Source: LW40-45 sp048883105 (GTDB lineage Archaea > Asgardarchaeota > Lokiarchaeia > Sigyniarchaeales > SOKP01). Taken from it: 35,799 nt of DNA. Positions 7,322-16,178 of this stretch are shown here, one piece after another. Below the pieces are notes generated by a model. That model saw nothing but the letters and a program-made list of their open reading frames with translations. It ran no database searches and was not told where the DNA came from. A program made the position numbers and the translations under genes. Each line of letters begins with the position of its first letter. Position 1 is the first letter of the stretch. The stretch covers positions 1-35,799 of the forward strand of contig JBHLQY010000017.1 of assembly GCA_048883105.1 (NCBI GenBank). The letters are read 5' to 3'.

Positions 7322-8518
7322 ATGAGCTCAAACATCGGCCCGGAAGCGAAAGTTGCTTATCAGAAATACTTAGATGCGAGTTCTCTTGAAGAGAAAATAA
7401 ACAAATTAGAAGAATTTATTTCATTAGTTCCTAAACATAAATCTACAGAAAAAATAGTAGCTCTTAATCGATCTCGTCTCGCAAAATTAAAGCGTGAACT
7501 TGAAGAACGAAAACATAGATTAAAAAGTGCAAAAAAAGTTGTAAGTCCGTTCTCAATAAAAAAAGAGGGCATTCAAGTAATTTTCGTTAGTGATTATCAT
7601 ACCCCTGGAGTTGGAAAAACAATGCTATTAAATTACTTAACTGGCGCCGCCAAAGATAAAATTGGCAAATTTACAACTCTTCCTGAAATAGGTATATACG
7701 AATATAAAGGAATTAGGTTTCAAATTGTAGATATGCCGTCATTAATGGAAGGTGCATCGAAAGGAATAGGAAATGGTAAAGAAATTCTCTCACAATTAAG
7801 ATCTTCAGATTTAATATGTTTGTGCATTGATTTATCGAGAGATATTTATACTCAAATGGATGTTTTATTAACAGAATTATCTAACGCGGATGTTAAGATT
7901 AATGTCCCTCCTCCTCCTATTAGTGTTGAAAAAACAGGCTCTAATAAAATTCAAATCTATTACATAACAAAGGAAGCCCATAATAACAAAAATATAGAAA
8001 AGTTAAACGAAAAAATAAAAGAAGTTGTCCATGAAGCTGGAATTCGAAATGCTATTATAAAAATTTATGGCGAAATTACTATTGGCAAAGTCGTAGATGC
8101 TTTAACACCTTCTATAGTATATAAAAACGCAATAATATTAGGAACTAAAGGAGATCTCCCACAAACTGAGGTTGCATTTCATAAATTAAAAAGTAGATTT
8201 TCTGATAAATTTCCACTAATTATAGGTACAAGCGTAGAAAAAAAGAATTTTCCTAAAAATTTTGGTGAAATTATTTTAAAATTTTTAAAAAAAATAAAAA
8301 TCTTTACAATGGATACACATGGGACTCTCGCTGAAAAACCATTGATAATGGATGAGGGTTCCACTGTAAGAGATGTAGCATTGAGGATTCATAGAAGTTT
8401 CTTTGAATTATTTGATTATGCTATTGTTGTTAGAGAAAGTGCACGTCAAAAGCGGAAAAAAGTTGGTTTAAAATACACATTGAAAAATAATGATATAATT
8501 GAGATTCATACAGTTTAA
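7322..8518 (+). CDS. Divergent DRG/OBG-family GTPase with TGS domain
   Basis: This 398-residue protein follows the architecture of DRG GTPases. It has an N-terminal helical region (EKINKLEEFISLVPKHKSTE then LAKLKRELEERKHRLKSAKK), a G domain from about 84, an inserted S5D2-like subdomain (about 190-262: VPPPPISVEKTGSNKI through GEITIGKVVDAL) and a C-terminal TGS domain (about 328-398). The G motifs are unusual. The P-loop is HTPGVGKTM (93-101), with His at the first conserved Gly; G3 is DMPS (137-140), with Ser for Gly; G4 is TKGD (275-278); and G5 is GTSVE. DRG proteins act on ribosomes or translating complexes with a partner protein. A longin-like protein directly upstream may be that partner here. 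Nucleotide binding seems possible; hydrolysis may be weak. Confidence 0.85.
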   Translation: MSSNIGPEAKVAYQKYLDASSLEEKINKLEEFISLVPKHKSTEKIVALNRSRLAKLKRELEERKHRLKSAKKVVSPFSIKKEGIQVIFVSDYHTPGVGKTMLLNYLTGAAKDKIGKFTTLPEIGIYEYKGIRFQIVDMPSLMEGASKGIGNGKEILSQLRSSDLICLCIDLSRDIYTQMDVLLTELSNADVKINVPPPPISVEKTGSNKIQIYYITKEAHNNKNIEKLNEKIKEVVHEAGIRNAIIKIYGEITIGKVVDALTPSIVYKNAIILGTKGDLPQTEVAFHKLKSRFSDKFPLIIGTSVEKKNFPKNFGEIILKFLKKIKIFTMDTHGTLAEKPLIMDEGSTVRDVALRIHRSFFELFDYAIVVRESARQKRKKVGLKYTLKNNDIIEIHTV

Positions 8519-8582
8519 AAATATAAAGAGAGTCTCTTTAATCTAATAATTTAAATATTATAATAACATTATTTAAATAAAT

Positions 8583-9536
8583 TTAATTAAGGTAATAATC
8601 AATATCATCATTCATATGTAATATTTTCGTAATTGCGACAGAAAGTTCATGAGCTGAAACCTCTTCTTTATTTATTAGCAATTTAGCTAAGTTTTGATAC
8701 TCCCTCCACTTAGTATCAGTTGTTATATTCTTGAGTTTATTACTAAAACTATATAAATTTAAATAAACATCCCTATAACTTCCTTCAGTAACGGATTTAG
8801 TACCTAATAATTTGATGGCTTGAGATAATGTGAGCTTGATTCTTTCTAAATAATATTTTAATTTGATTTTCGTGTCTTTTAGATTATCTTTTAATAATTT
8901 AACGTCTTCTTGATATTTGAAAAAACCTTGCTCATCTTTTAATCTTTCTGAAATTTCAAGTAATTTTTTACTGATTCCTAATTTTCTCTGGATATTGGTT
9001 ATTTTTTCTAATTTCGAGAGTAATAAGTCCTTTTCCTGAATTAAATTTTCTTTTTCTTGAAGAGATAAGTCCTTTTTATGAGCCCAAATTGATTTCAAAA
9101 CAAGATCAGGCTTTTCGATTAATGATTTATCACCAATTAATTTCTTTTGAGATTGTATCAATTCTGAGATAGGCGTGTTTAAAATATCAAAATCAGCCTT
9201 TATTCCCTCCCAATTAAGAAAAATCTCTTTATAATCAATGAGAATTTTAATAAATTTTGGAATTAATTTGTTAACAAGTTTATAATCTTCATTATCGGCA
9301 ATAATTACAAGATCAGTCTTAATTTCGTTTATTGCGGTAAAAAAAACAGAATAATTGCCTAATTCGATATTCTTTAATTCTTGGGAACCTTCAAGAACCA
9401 CTTCAGACACAAATGACTTTAAAGTACTAAAAAATGAGCTAAAAAGATCTAATTTTCCATCACTGATGTCTTGGAAGCTTTTATCATATAATAATAAACC
9501 AGATTCTTGCTGATATAGAAATATGGTATATAACAT
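8583..9536 (-). CDS. Longin-like domain protein with long C-terminal coiled coil
   Basis: The 317-residue protein starts with a longin-like domain (about 1-125). The order is strands MLYTIFLYQQESGLLLYDKS, helix LDLFSSFFSTLKSFVSEVVL, strands (IELGNYSVFFTAI, KTDLVIIADNED) and helix KLVNKLIPKFIKILIDYKEI, followed by a W-x-G-I-K-A-D-F segment. From about 140 to 290 it is charged and helical, with heptad-like Leu/Ile spacing (QEKENLIQEKDLLLSKLEKI), ending in a smaller helical region. Many Asgard proteins share the LFS-x-F-x-x-A/T-L-x-S-F...ADxED...LIPKxxKIL pattern. Such domains are thought to regulate GTPases or to act in membrane trafficking-like processes, but this protein's role is unknown. 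It converges with the GTPase gene, with 64 bp between the stop codons. Confidence 0.6.
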   Translation of the reverse strand: MLYTIFLYQQESGLLLYDKSFQDISDGKLDLFSSFFSTLKSFVSEVVLEGSQELKNIELGNYSVFFTAINEIKTDLVIIADNEDYKLVNKLIPKFIKILIDYKEIFLNWEGIKADFDILNTPISELIQSQKKLIGDKSLIEKPDLVLKSIWAHKKDLSLQEKENLIQEKDLLLSKLEKITNIQRKLGISKKLLEISERLKDEQGFFKYQEDVKLLKDNLKDTKIKLKYYLERIKLTLSQAIKLLGTKSVTEGSYRDVYLNLYSFSNKLKNITTDTKWREYQNLAKLLINKEEVSAHELSVAITKILHMNDDIDYYLN

Positions 9537-9646
9537 TGTTTATTTTTTTATAAATAAGTTCTTAATATAGGTAAAAACCCAAAATTGAATTATATTTCCT
9601 ATTATCTAATTAATTCTTTTTCCTATTTTAATGTGACTTCATAAAT

Positions 9647-12316
9647 TTAATCTTTAATTTTTTGAATCACTTTTGGGATTTCGGAGATTTGTTCTTTATA
9701 TTTTTGTTCTAAATTAGAAATTCCTTCTGAAATGTTCTTAATGCTTTCGAAAGAATATATTAAATTTTCCAAGTAATCTATGATATCTCCTTTAAAAATC
9801 AATATTTTATAATATTCTTTAAAATATTGACTTATTTGCTCAATAGATAATCCTTTATCTACTCTTAAATCAAATAATAATTTTTCAAGATTCAATCTTC
9901 CACAATTACAATAAGGATTATCTTTACAATTACAATTAAAAATATCATTAATCCATTTAGTGATAAAATCAATAAATTCTCGTGAAAACTTTTTTCTCTT
10001 TTTGATATTTTCTGCGTTCATTAACGATAGTATACTGGCACTAAATAAATTATTGCTAAGATACTTCAAATTAACATTTTTAGCCAAATCCGTAACAATA
10101 GTTTTAGTTAAATATACATTTTTAAGTGGTTTCAACTCTAAAGCAAGGTCAATTATAGTATTTACAGTTTTTTGCCTTATTTTATCCATTATTTCTAAAC
10201 TTTGTTCAATTGTCAGAAATGATTTAGAAATCGCCCGACCTAGGCGCCTAACTTTATGACGTAAATTTTCTTTTATTCGAATTAAATTGCTTGAATTTAA
10301 TTTTTTTAAGAAACGATTAATATCATATTCTTGATTAATTAATGAATTTCCAAATTCAAATATAGCTTCCATATCAATTCCTTGATTAAACATAGAAATA
10401 AATGCAAGTAATTCAGTTAACGATTTATCTTCATTTGGTTCTAATTCATAATCTTTAATCTTTCCATTTAATAGGTTAATAGCAATATTATCCTCGGTAA
10501 TTTTCATTTTGGGAGAATATATTTTCCCTGGTTCTACTAATAAGTAGGCAAATCCTTTTTCATGTTTTTTTAAACGGCCAGCTCTTCCGAGCATTTGTTC
10601 AAATTCAGCGACGGTCAACCAATTTATTCCCATTGCTAACGATTCAAAAATTACTTGGCTTGCCGGGAGATCAACACCCGCAGCTAATGCTGCTGTGGCA
10701 ACTACACCTGCAATGGTTTGATTTTGAAAATCTAATTCAATTAATTTACGTTCTTCATTTGTTAAACCTGAATGATATGCTCTTACGGATATATCTTTAT
10801 TTGAGAGATAAGTTGTTAATGATTCACATTTCTTTCTCGTGTTAGTAAAAATAATTGATTGACCTTTATATCCAAATTTGGATTTTTTGCGAAAAGCAGC
10901 TCTTACTAAACTTGAGATATGTTTATGTTTTATTTGTTCATTCAAACATAATAATAAATGTCGTTCAATAGGAACAGGTCTATTATTATATTGGATTAAA
11001 ATACAATTTAATTTGTTTGCTAAAGTGGCAGGCTCTCCTAGAGTAGCACTTAGAAACAAAAATTGAGCATTCTTATAAATCGACTTTAACCTAGCGATAA
11101 AACCATCTAATAAATATCCTCTATCAGGATCGATTAATGTCTGAATTTCATCAATAATAATTGTACTGATAATTCCTAGTTTCTCCTTATTCCCACTTCT
11201 TAGGATATAATCAATGGCTTCATATGTTGCAACAATAATATTAGAATCAATTAATTCATCTAAATTATCTTCTATTTCTCTATCAAGCAGAGATTCTCCC
11301 ACTCTCTTTGTAATTTTTAAATTTAATGACTTATATTTTTGTTTAAATTCTTCTGTTCGTATGTTGGCCAAAGCAACTATTGGAACGAGGTATAACATCT
11401 TTAATGTTTTATTATCAAGTATTTTTGAAATTCCTGCTAATTCTCCAATTAGGGTTTTACCTCCTGAAGTAGGTGCCATGATTAATTGATTTTTATTTTC
11501 TGTAAGAAGGCCTTTCTCAATTGAAATTGCTTGAATGGGTAATAATGTTGAGATATTTTGATTTTTTAAGATTTCTTTAAAAGAGATAGGGATATCGATA
11601 CCCTTAACTTTGTAATTAAGATATTTCTTACTCAATAATGGATTTTCTTCAATATCATAAAGTGTTATTTCTTTGTTAAACACGGGATTAAAGTCAGGTT
11701 TGAATGCACTCAATGCTTTTTCAATATTTTTAAATTTCAAAATTATATGATTGAACAAATTCTTTAATTGGGGACTAACACGATCCTCTGATATTAAGCC
11801 TGAGAGTTTACCCTCCCTTATCACGATATCTAAGGCACAATCAGAACAAATAATCTGATTTTTAAAGGATTTAATTTGAATGCTTTTATCTAATATTGTA
11901 AATTTTTGTTCATCCATGCATGATTTACAAAATGTTAATTTAATTATTTTATTTTTATCATATTGAAGATCTCTAAGCATTTCCATTATAGATGATAATT
12001 CTTCATGATTCGCTTGACTCGAAAACGCAATAAATTTATTTTCTTTAGCAAATAAAAATTTTTTAAAAAGACGAGGATTAACCGGAATAAAACCGTCTTG
12101 TTGAATTTTATTAAATTTGAATGGACGCATTTTATTTTTCATATCTAAACCAAAAAAAATACTTCCTTGAAAGAATGGTTTATTAATAAATGAAAAACTC
12201 ATGCTTTTCGGTCTAAAAGATTTCAGATAAAAAAAATTAATAGTGAAAACTAAATCTTTCTTATAATTACGATTTTTATCAATAACAATAAAATAATTCT
12301 TTGAAGAAATACTCAA
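9647..12316 (-). CDS. Ski2-type superfamily 2 helicase with zinc clusters
   Basis: This 889-residue protein has all SF2 motifs: motif I APTSGGKT (281-288), Ia LYLVPIVALA (308-317), II DEIQ (389-392), III SATLGEP (423-429), IV IIFTNTRKKCE (488-498), V ATAALAAGVDLPA (540-552) and VI QMLGRAGR (574-581). DEIQ plus the long region after motif VI fits the Ski2/Hel308 group. The N-terminal 250 residues contain a zinc ribbon with C130, C133, C157 and C160. A C-terminal cluster NCNCKDNPYCNCGRL offers further cysteines. An N-terminal zinc finger on a Ski2-like core recalls archaeal Ski2-type RNA helicases that work with the exosome or RNase J (ASH-Ski2). That equation is tentative; Hel308 itself lacks these clusters. 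It probably unwinds RNA using ATP. Confidence 0.8.
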   Translation of the reverse strand: MSISSKNYFIVIDKNRNYKKDLVFTINFFYLKSFRPKSMSFSFINKPFFQGSIFFGLDMKNKMRPFKFNKIQQDGFIPVNPRLFKKFLFAKENKFIAFSSQANHEELSSIMEMLRDLQYDKNKIIKLTFCKSCMDEQKFTILDKSIQIKSFKNQIICSDCALDIVIREGKLSGLISEDRVSPQLKNLFNHIILKFKNIEKALSAFKPDFNPVFNKEITLYDIEENPLLSKKYLNYKVKGIDIPISFKEILKNQNISTLLPIQAISIEKGLLTENKNQLIMAPTSGGKTLIGELAGISKILDNKTLKMLYLVPIVALANIRTEEFKQKYKSLNLKITKRVGESLLDREIEDNLDELIDSNIIVATYEAIDYILRSGNKEKLGIISTIIIDEIQTLIDPDRGYLLDGFIARLKSIYKNAQFLFLSATLGEPATLANKLNCILIQYNNRPVPIERHLLLCLNEQIKHKHISSLVRAAFRKKSKFGYKGQSIIFTNTRKKCESLTTYLSNKDISVRAYHSGLTNEERKLIELDFQNQTIAGVVATAALAAGVDLPASQVIFESLAMGINWLTVAEFEQMLGRAGRLKKHEKGFAYLLVEPGKIYSPKMKITEDNIAINLLNGKIKDYELEPNEDKSLTELLAFISMFNQGIDMEAIFEFGNSLINQEYDINRFLKKLNSSNLIRIKENLRHKVRRLGRAISKSFLTIEQSLEIMDKIRQKTVNTIIDLALELKPLKNVYLTKTIVTDLAKNVNLKYLSNNLFSASILSLMNAENIKKRKKFSREFIDFITKWINDIFNCNCKDNPYCNCGRLNLEKLLFDLRVDKGLSIEQISQYFKEYYKILIFKGDIIDYLENLIYSFESIKNISEGISNLEQKYKEQISEIPKVIQKIKD

Positions 12317-12378
12317 AAGAAAACACGATTAAAGTTTAAAACTTAACTAAATAAGAAAAATACGTTACAATATAAAAA

Positions 12379-12540
12379 TTAAAAGCCAAATACTTGTTTT
12401 ATTTTATCGTAAACTTCTTTAATTTGGCGAAGTTTAGCCTCATCGCCCGAGTTTAAAAAGTGCTCAATCCATTGTGCCAAACCACCTTGTTTTATCCAAT
12501 CCATAAAATATTGAACCGCTTGTTTATCAGCTTCTGACAT
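12379..12540 (-). CDS. Small 53-residue protein of unknown function
   Basis: A complete short frame, ATG at 12540 to TAA at 12379, encodes 53 residues beginning MSEADKQAVQYFMDWIKQGG and ending IKEVYDKIKQVFGF. It is predicted to be helical (two or three amphipathic helices with Trp15 and Trp24), slightly charged and without a signal or membrane segment. Codon use matches its neighbours, and the frame fills most of the gap between the helicase start and the divergent gene at 12664. I do not recognise the family. Its position directly upstream of the helicase, on the same strand and 62 bp away, would allow co-transcription. Confidence 0.6.
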   Translation of the reverse strand: MSEADKQAVQYFMDWIKQGGLAQWIEHFLNSGDEAKLRQIKEVYDKIKQVFGF

Positions 12541-12663
12541 TTTAAACTTGATATATTTTATATTATTAATTTAAAGTTCTTATATAAAAAATATATAATA
12601 TAACATGTTTATAATTTTTTATTAAAAAAAATAAATCTTTTTAGAAAAAGGAGATAATGAAAT

Positions 12664-13623
12664 ATGCCTGATGTAAGAATTAAGACTCCAAATCTCGATG
12701 AAATATTCGAGAGATGGAAAAATAAAGCAGGAAGGACACAACGTAAGCAAATGGAAAAACAATTCGGAACTAAAGGCTCTATGTTTACATTAGATGCGAT
12801 ATCGGCTGCTGAATATGTAACCCCACCAGCCCTAAAAGGAGCCGCTATTTATTTTTCAATAAAGAAAACTGTTGCGGCTTCGACTGGGAAAGAAGAAATT
12901 CTAGTCCAAGCGCCTAGACTAGGTCGTGAAACTTTTTATTCTTTCAAAGGATCCAAGGATATTGATAAAGAAAGTTGGAAAGGCGCCGAAGAAGTTCCAA
13001 TATTTGAGTCAATACAAGCAGTACCCTGTAAAACTTGTCGAGGCAAAGGATATATTGAAGATAATTGTAAGAGTTGTAAAGGAACCGGAAAAGTTGTAGA
13101 AAATTGGACAATTCTCGTAGGGGAAGAGCAGAAAAAAGAAAAAAAAACATTTGATTATCCATGTGGAAATTGTTGGGGTACGGGGAAATTACCTTATACT
13201 TGTAAAGAATGTGGAGGCCATAAAAATCTCTATAAGTACGAAATACTTCCAGTCCCTTTCAAAGCGGTAGTAACCGGTGTTCCTATACTTCATAGTAGTT
13301 TACAAACTAGATATGAAAAAGAAATGGGAAAGGATTTACAGGAACTTATTGAAAAAGTAGAAGGTATAAAATTTAGCAATTTTAAAGATCTTGATAATAA
13401 AGCGCAAGGTTCTCTGGGTTATTGGGATAAAAATGTTAAGAAGACAATTAATGCTGCTGGAAGTGATTACAAAAAATATGAAAAAGATAAAGATGCAAAA
13501 ATTCAATCACAAATATATCTATTTCCAATGATTCAATTAAATTGTAAAACTAAAAAAGGTAAGAAATTCGAAATCTATTCTTTAGGCTCAGCAGAAAACT
13601 TTATGATTTATTCTAATTTCTAA
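12664..13623 (+). CDS. Protein with DnaJ-like cysteine-rich zinc region but no J domain
   Basis: The 319-residue protein contains four CxxC pairs in the spacing of the DnaJ/Hsp40 cysteine-rich domain: C122/C125 (CKTCRGKG), C135/C138 (CKSCKGTG), C167/C170 (CGNCWGTG) and C180/C183 (CKECGG). These would bind two zinc ions. The HPD-bearing J domain is absent; instead the N-terminal 115 residues begin with a basic helix (ERWKNKAGRTQRKQMEKQF) and continue as probable beta strands. The C-terminal 130 residues are lysine-rich. A clear ribosome-binding site, GGAG at 12650-12653, sits 10 bases before the ATG and supports this start. It may bind unfolded or nascent protein as the DnaJ zinc region does, but function is unknown. 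It is followed by a strong T-tract. Confidence 0.7.
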   Translation: MPDVRIKTPNLDEIFERWKNKAGRTQRKQMEKQFGTKGSMFTLDAISAAEYVTPPALKGAAIYFSIKKTVAASTGKEEILVQAPRLGRETFYSFKGSKDIDKESWKGAEEVPIFESIQAVPCKTCRGKGYIEDNCKSCKGTGKVVENWTILVGEEQKKEKKTFDYPCGNCWGTGKLPYTCKECGGHKNLYKYEILPVPFKAVVTGVPILHSSLQTRYEKEMGKDLQELIEKVEGIKFSNFKDLDNKAQGSLGYWDKNVKKTINAAGSDYKKYEKDKDAKIQSQIYLFPMIQLNCKTKKGKKFEIYSLGSAENFMIYSNF

Positions 13624-13630
13624 TTTATGG

Positions 13631-13674
13631 TTTTTATTTTTTTTATTTTTTATTTATAATTTTTAAGCCTTATG
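13631..13674 (+). terminator. T-rich transcription terminator candidate
   Basis: Directly after the stop codon of the CxxC-rich protein there are several T runs of five or more bases separated by single A bases. Archaeal RNA polymerase terminates on such oligo-T tracts. There is no hairpin. The background is AT-rich, so support is modest. Confidence 0.4.
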
Positions 13675-13714
13675 TAAATCAAATTATTAATGATACTTTT
13701 TTATTCGATATAAA

Positions 13715-14374
13715 ATGGACTCAGCGATTATATCTTGGAGTGGAGGTAAAGATAGTGCATTAGCGCTTTATTATTTACTTTTAGAAAAAGAATACGAGGT
13801 TAAAACCTTGTTAACCACCATCTCCGCCGATTATAATCGAATAAGTATTCATGGAGTAAGAAGGAAATTATTAGAAAAGCAAAGCCAATCAATTGGGATA
13901 CCTGTTCATATAATCTCACTTCCTAAAGATGTTAGTAATGATGAATACGAGGAAATTATGAGAAATGAAATGATTAAATCTAAATCTCAACAAGTTAAAA
14001 ATGTAGCTTTTGGAGATGTATTCTTAGAAGATATACGTGGGTATCGAGAATCCAACCTTTCCAAGATAGGTATGAATGCAATATTTCCACTCTGGGGCAT
14101 TCATTCAAAAGTTTTAGCGAAAAAATTTATAGATCTTGGTTTTAGAGCTATAATAACATGCGTGGATTCAACGGTCCTTGAATATTCTTTTGTAGGTCAA
14201 TTTTTTAATGATGAATTTTTATCATCAATCCCCTCTAATGTTGATCCCTGTGGTGAAAATGGAGAATTCCATACATTTGTTTTCGATGGTCCAATATTCT
14301 CTTATCCAATACAATTTGAAAAAGGGGAAGTTGTATTTAGGGATGAGCGCTTTTATTTCATTGACCTTCAATAA
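13715..14374 (+). CDS. Dph6-like ATP pyrophosphatase (diphthine-ammonia ligase family)
   Basis: The 219-residue protein has the PP-loop SGGKDS (9-14) that binds ATP pyrophosphate, followed by family features: HGVRRKLLEKQSQSIGIP, AFGDVFLEDIRGYRESNL, FPLWG (about 125-129) and DPCGENGEFHTFVFDGPIF near the C-terminus. These mark the MJ0570/DUF71 group that includes Dph6, which amidates diphthine on elongation factor 2 using ATP and ammonia in the last step of diphthamide synthesis. Some short paralogues with the DPCGENGEFHTFV ending have unknown substrates, so the exact reaction is not fixed. No other diphthamide gene is in the window. The gene begins about 90 bp after the previous stop, beyond a T-tract, so it probably has its own promoter. 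Confidence 0.8.
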   Translation: MDSAIISWSGGKDSALALYYLLLEKEYEVKTLLTTISADYNRISIHGVRRKLLEKQSQSIGIPVHIISLPKDVSNDEYEEIMRNEMIKSKSQQVKNVAFGDVFLEDIRGYRESNLSKIGMNAIFPLWGIHSKVLAKKFIDLGFRAIITCVDSTVLEYSFVGQFFNDEFLSSIPSNVDPCGENGEFHTFVFDGPIFSYPIQFEKGEVVFRDERFYFIDLQ

Positions 14375-14387
14375 ATTTAACTTAGTA

Positions 14388-14498
14388 CTATTGCTCTGGA
14401 AATAATAGTTCTAATTTAAATTCTCTTGCCATTTTAATGATCTTTTCATCGAGCCCAATATTTCCAAAAGTACGAGTTTCTATTAAATCACCTCACAT
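14388..14498 (-). other. Possible small reading frame with TGA as second codon, downstream of the GPH transporter
   Basis: On the minus strand an ATG (14496-14498) is followed directly by TGA, then by a clean frame reading GDLIETRTFGNIGLDEKIIK and ending MAREFKLELLFPEQ before TAG. An AGGTGA lies immediately after the TGA. The peptide looks protein-like but has no normal start except an internal Met near its end. It could be a gene relic, an accidental open frame, or a sequence error. Selenocysteine at position 2 is possible in principle but unsupported. Confidence 0.2.
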
Positions 14499-14540
14499 TA
14501 ATTATTTGAAATTATCTTGAAAAATAAAAAATAAAAAAAT

Positions 14541-15995
14541 TTAAAGTTCAAACTCTTTTAATTTAGCTTTATTAGCGGCAACTTTATCGGGCGTAAGATC
14601 ATACCATTTCCAAAAGATTAATGTACAAACGATTACTAGAATAGCTGGAATGAGAGCAGCATGCATACGAATTCCTAATAGTGCTAATTCAGGTGTTGGG
14701 CTTTTAGCAAATAAATCTGCTCTGTCTATAGAACCTTCAACAAATCCAGTTAAAATGTGTACAATAGCAAATACAAGTGCTTGAACTACAAGGCTAAACC
14801 TAATAAAGAACGTTTGGTATCCGTAATATATCTCATCTTGCCTTTTTCCCGTATGCACTGCCACATCGTCAAGCACATCAGCCATTGCTGGATAGTCTGC
14901 AAACCATTGACCACCAAGTCCAATGCCAAATAGAAATATAGCAATTATGAAGAAGATTATTCCAACTACAAAGAAAATAGGTAGAAAAGTGATAAACATC
15001 ACGAAACCTGCAATTACACATATTTTTTTATTGTTATTTAATTTATGAGACAATTTTAACCAGAATGGTATTGAGATAAATGCTCCTAAGAGCATGATCC
15101 CCATAAGGACACTTAAGAACCATGCTTCCATATCTATAACAAAAATTATCATATAGAGTGCTGATGCTGCTAATAAAGCTACTGCGGCTTGATATCCAAA
15201 AAAAACTAACATCTTAAGCATGAATCTTTTATTAGTAATTACACTTTTAGCTACTTTACTAAAAGATTCACGTTTTTCTTCTCTCTCTTTAAGTAATCTC
15301 TCTTGGTGCCGAGCTCTGGTTTTTTTATTTTCTCTTATACCTGGAATCATTAAACAAAAAATTACCATTCCAACTCCGATAAGTACCCACGCTTGAATAC
15401 GGAATGTCTCAGGTACTCCAAATTCAATAAATAATGGAGGGATTATTGATGAGGCAACGATCCCTGTCATCCCTATGATTGTTCCCATACCTGAAGCCGC
15501 CCTTCGTTCACCTTGCCCAGGAAATTTATCGGGATACATCGATCGTACATTAATATCCCATAAAGTAAAGAGAGTGTCATAAAGGCAAATACTTGCTAAT
15601 AACCAGATAAAAATTATCCATTGATCTTTAATTGGATCTAAATTGAAAGGAACTAAAAAAACCATCAAGTAAGTGAACAGCCATGGGATTCCTCCGATGA
15701 TCACCCATGGAAATCTTCTTCCCCATTTTCTTTCCCATGGCATATGTAGTCGATTCATAATAAAACCAATAAGCGGATCGTTTATTGCATTCCAAATTGA
15801 GTATAAGATAAACGCCAAAGCAACTAATCCTACGAATAAACCGATTTGCACCTCGTAGAAAATAAATACATACATTCCAAAAGGACCAGTAATCCATTGT
15901 CCAAAAAATTGGTACATACTATAGCTTGCAGTATTAACTTTGGAACATTCATAAATCTCCTTGTCGATTATACTATTATTCTTTGAATTACTCAT
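14541..15995 (-). CDS. GPH-family (MFS) sugar:cation symporter-like transporter
   Basis: The 484-residue protein has about 12 hydrophobic segments and the hallmark of the glycoside-pentoside-hexuronide (GPH) family: NDPLIGFIMNR after the second helix, followed by WGRRFPWVIIGGIPWLF. A cytoplasmic loop around residues 225-245 is rich in Arg/Lys/Glu (KKTARARHQERLLKEREEK), splitting the two six-helix halves. An Asp/Tyr-rich segment, WFADYPAMADVLDD, lies in the second half and resembles the region between helices 10 and 11 of related carriers. Family members move oligosaccharides or glucuronides with Na+ or H+. The substrate cannot be read from sequence. It is divergent from the DUF2804 gene with 183 bp between starts; a PfkB sugar kinase lies about 4 kb away. 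Confidence 0.85.
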   Translation of the reverse strand: MSNSKNNSIIDKEIYECSKVNTASYSMYQFFGQWITGPFGMYVFIFYEVQIGLFVGLVALAFILYSIWNAINDPLIGFIMNRLHMPWERKWGRRFPWVIIGGIPWLFTYLMVFLVPFNLDPIKDQWIIFIWLLASICLYDTLFTLWDINVRSMYPDKFPGQGERRAASGMGTIIGMTGIVASSIIPPLFIEFGVPETFRIQAWVLIGVGMVIFCLMIPGIRENKKTRARHQERLLKEREEKRESFSKVAKSVITNKRFMLKMLVFFGYQAAVALLAASALYMIIFVIDMEAWFLSVLMGIMLLGAFISIPFWLKLSHKLNNNKKICVIAGFVMFITFLPIFFVVGIIFFIIAIFLFGIGLGGQWFADYPAMADVLDDVAVHTGKRQDEIYYGYQTFFIRFSLVVQALVFAIVHILTGFVEGSIDRADLFAKSPTPELALLGIRMHAALIPAILVIVCTLIFWKWYDLTPDKVAANKAKLKEFEL

Positions 15996-16126
15996 TGTGG
16001 ACCTCTTATTGAGTTAAAAATATCATATTTACTAGAATGAATCAATTTTCACACTTTTTTAATTTGTAAAATTTGATTCTTTAAAATTATTCTGTTAAAG
16101 AGTTATTTAAATTTTCTTTAGAATTA

Positions 16127-16134
16127 TTATAAAT
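16127..16134 (+). promoter_or_regulatory. TATA-like box upstream of the DUF2804 gene
   Basis: TTATAAAT lies about 45 bp before the ATG at 16179, the distance expected for an archaeal promoter with a leader of some 20 bases. AT-rich surroundings make this call weak. Confidence 0.35.
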
Positions 16135-16178
16135 ATCTTGTTTTTAGTCTTTTAATGAACTAAAAGTTAGCAAAAAAA

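Noticed and set aside
9960..11489. Several plus-strand open frames inside the helicase gene
   Set aside because: They are antisense shadows of a gene with all helicase motifs in place and have no recognisable protein features.
15628..15897. Second minus-strand frame of about 89 codons inside the GPH transporter
   Set aside because: It is an out-of-frame shadow of the transporter's conserved region; the real frame holds NDPLIGF and WGRRFPW.
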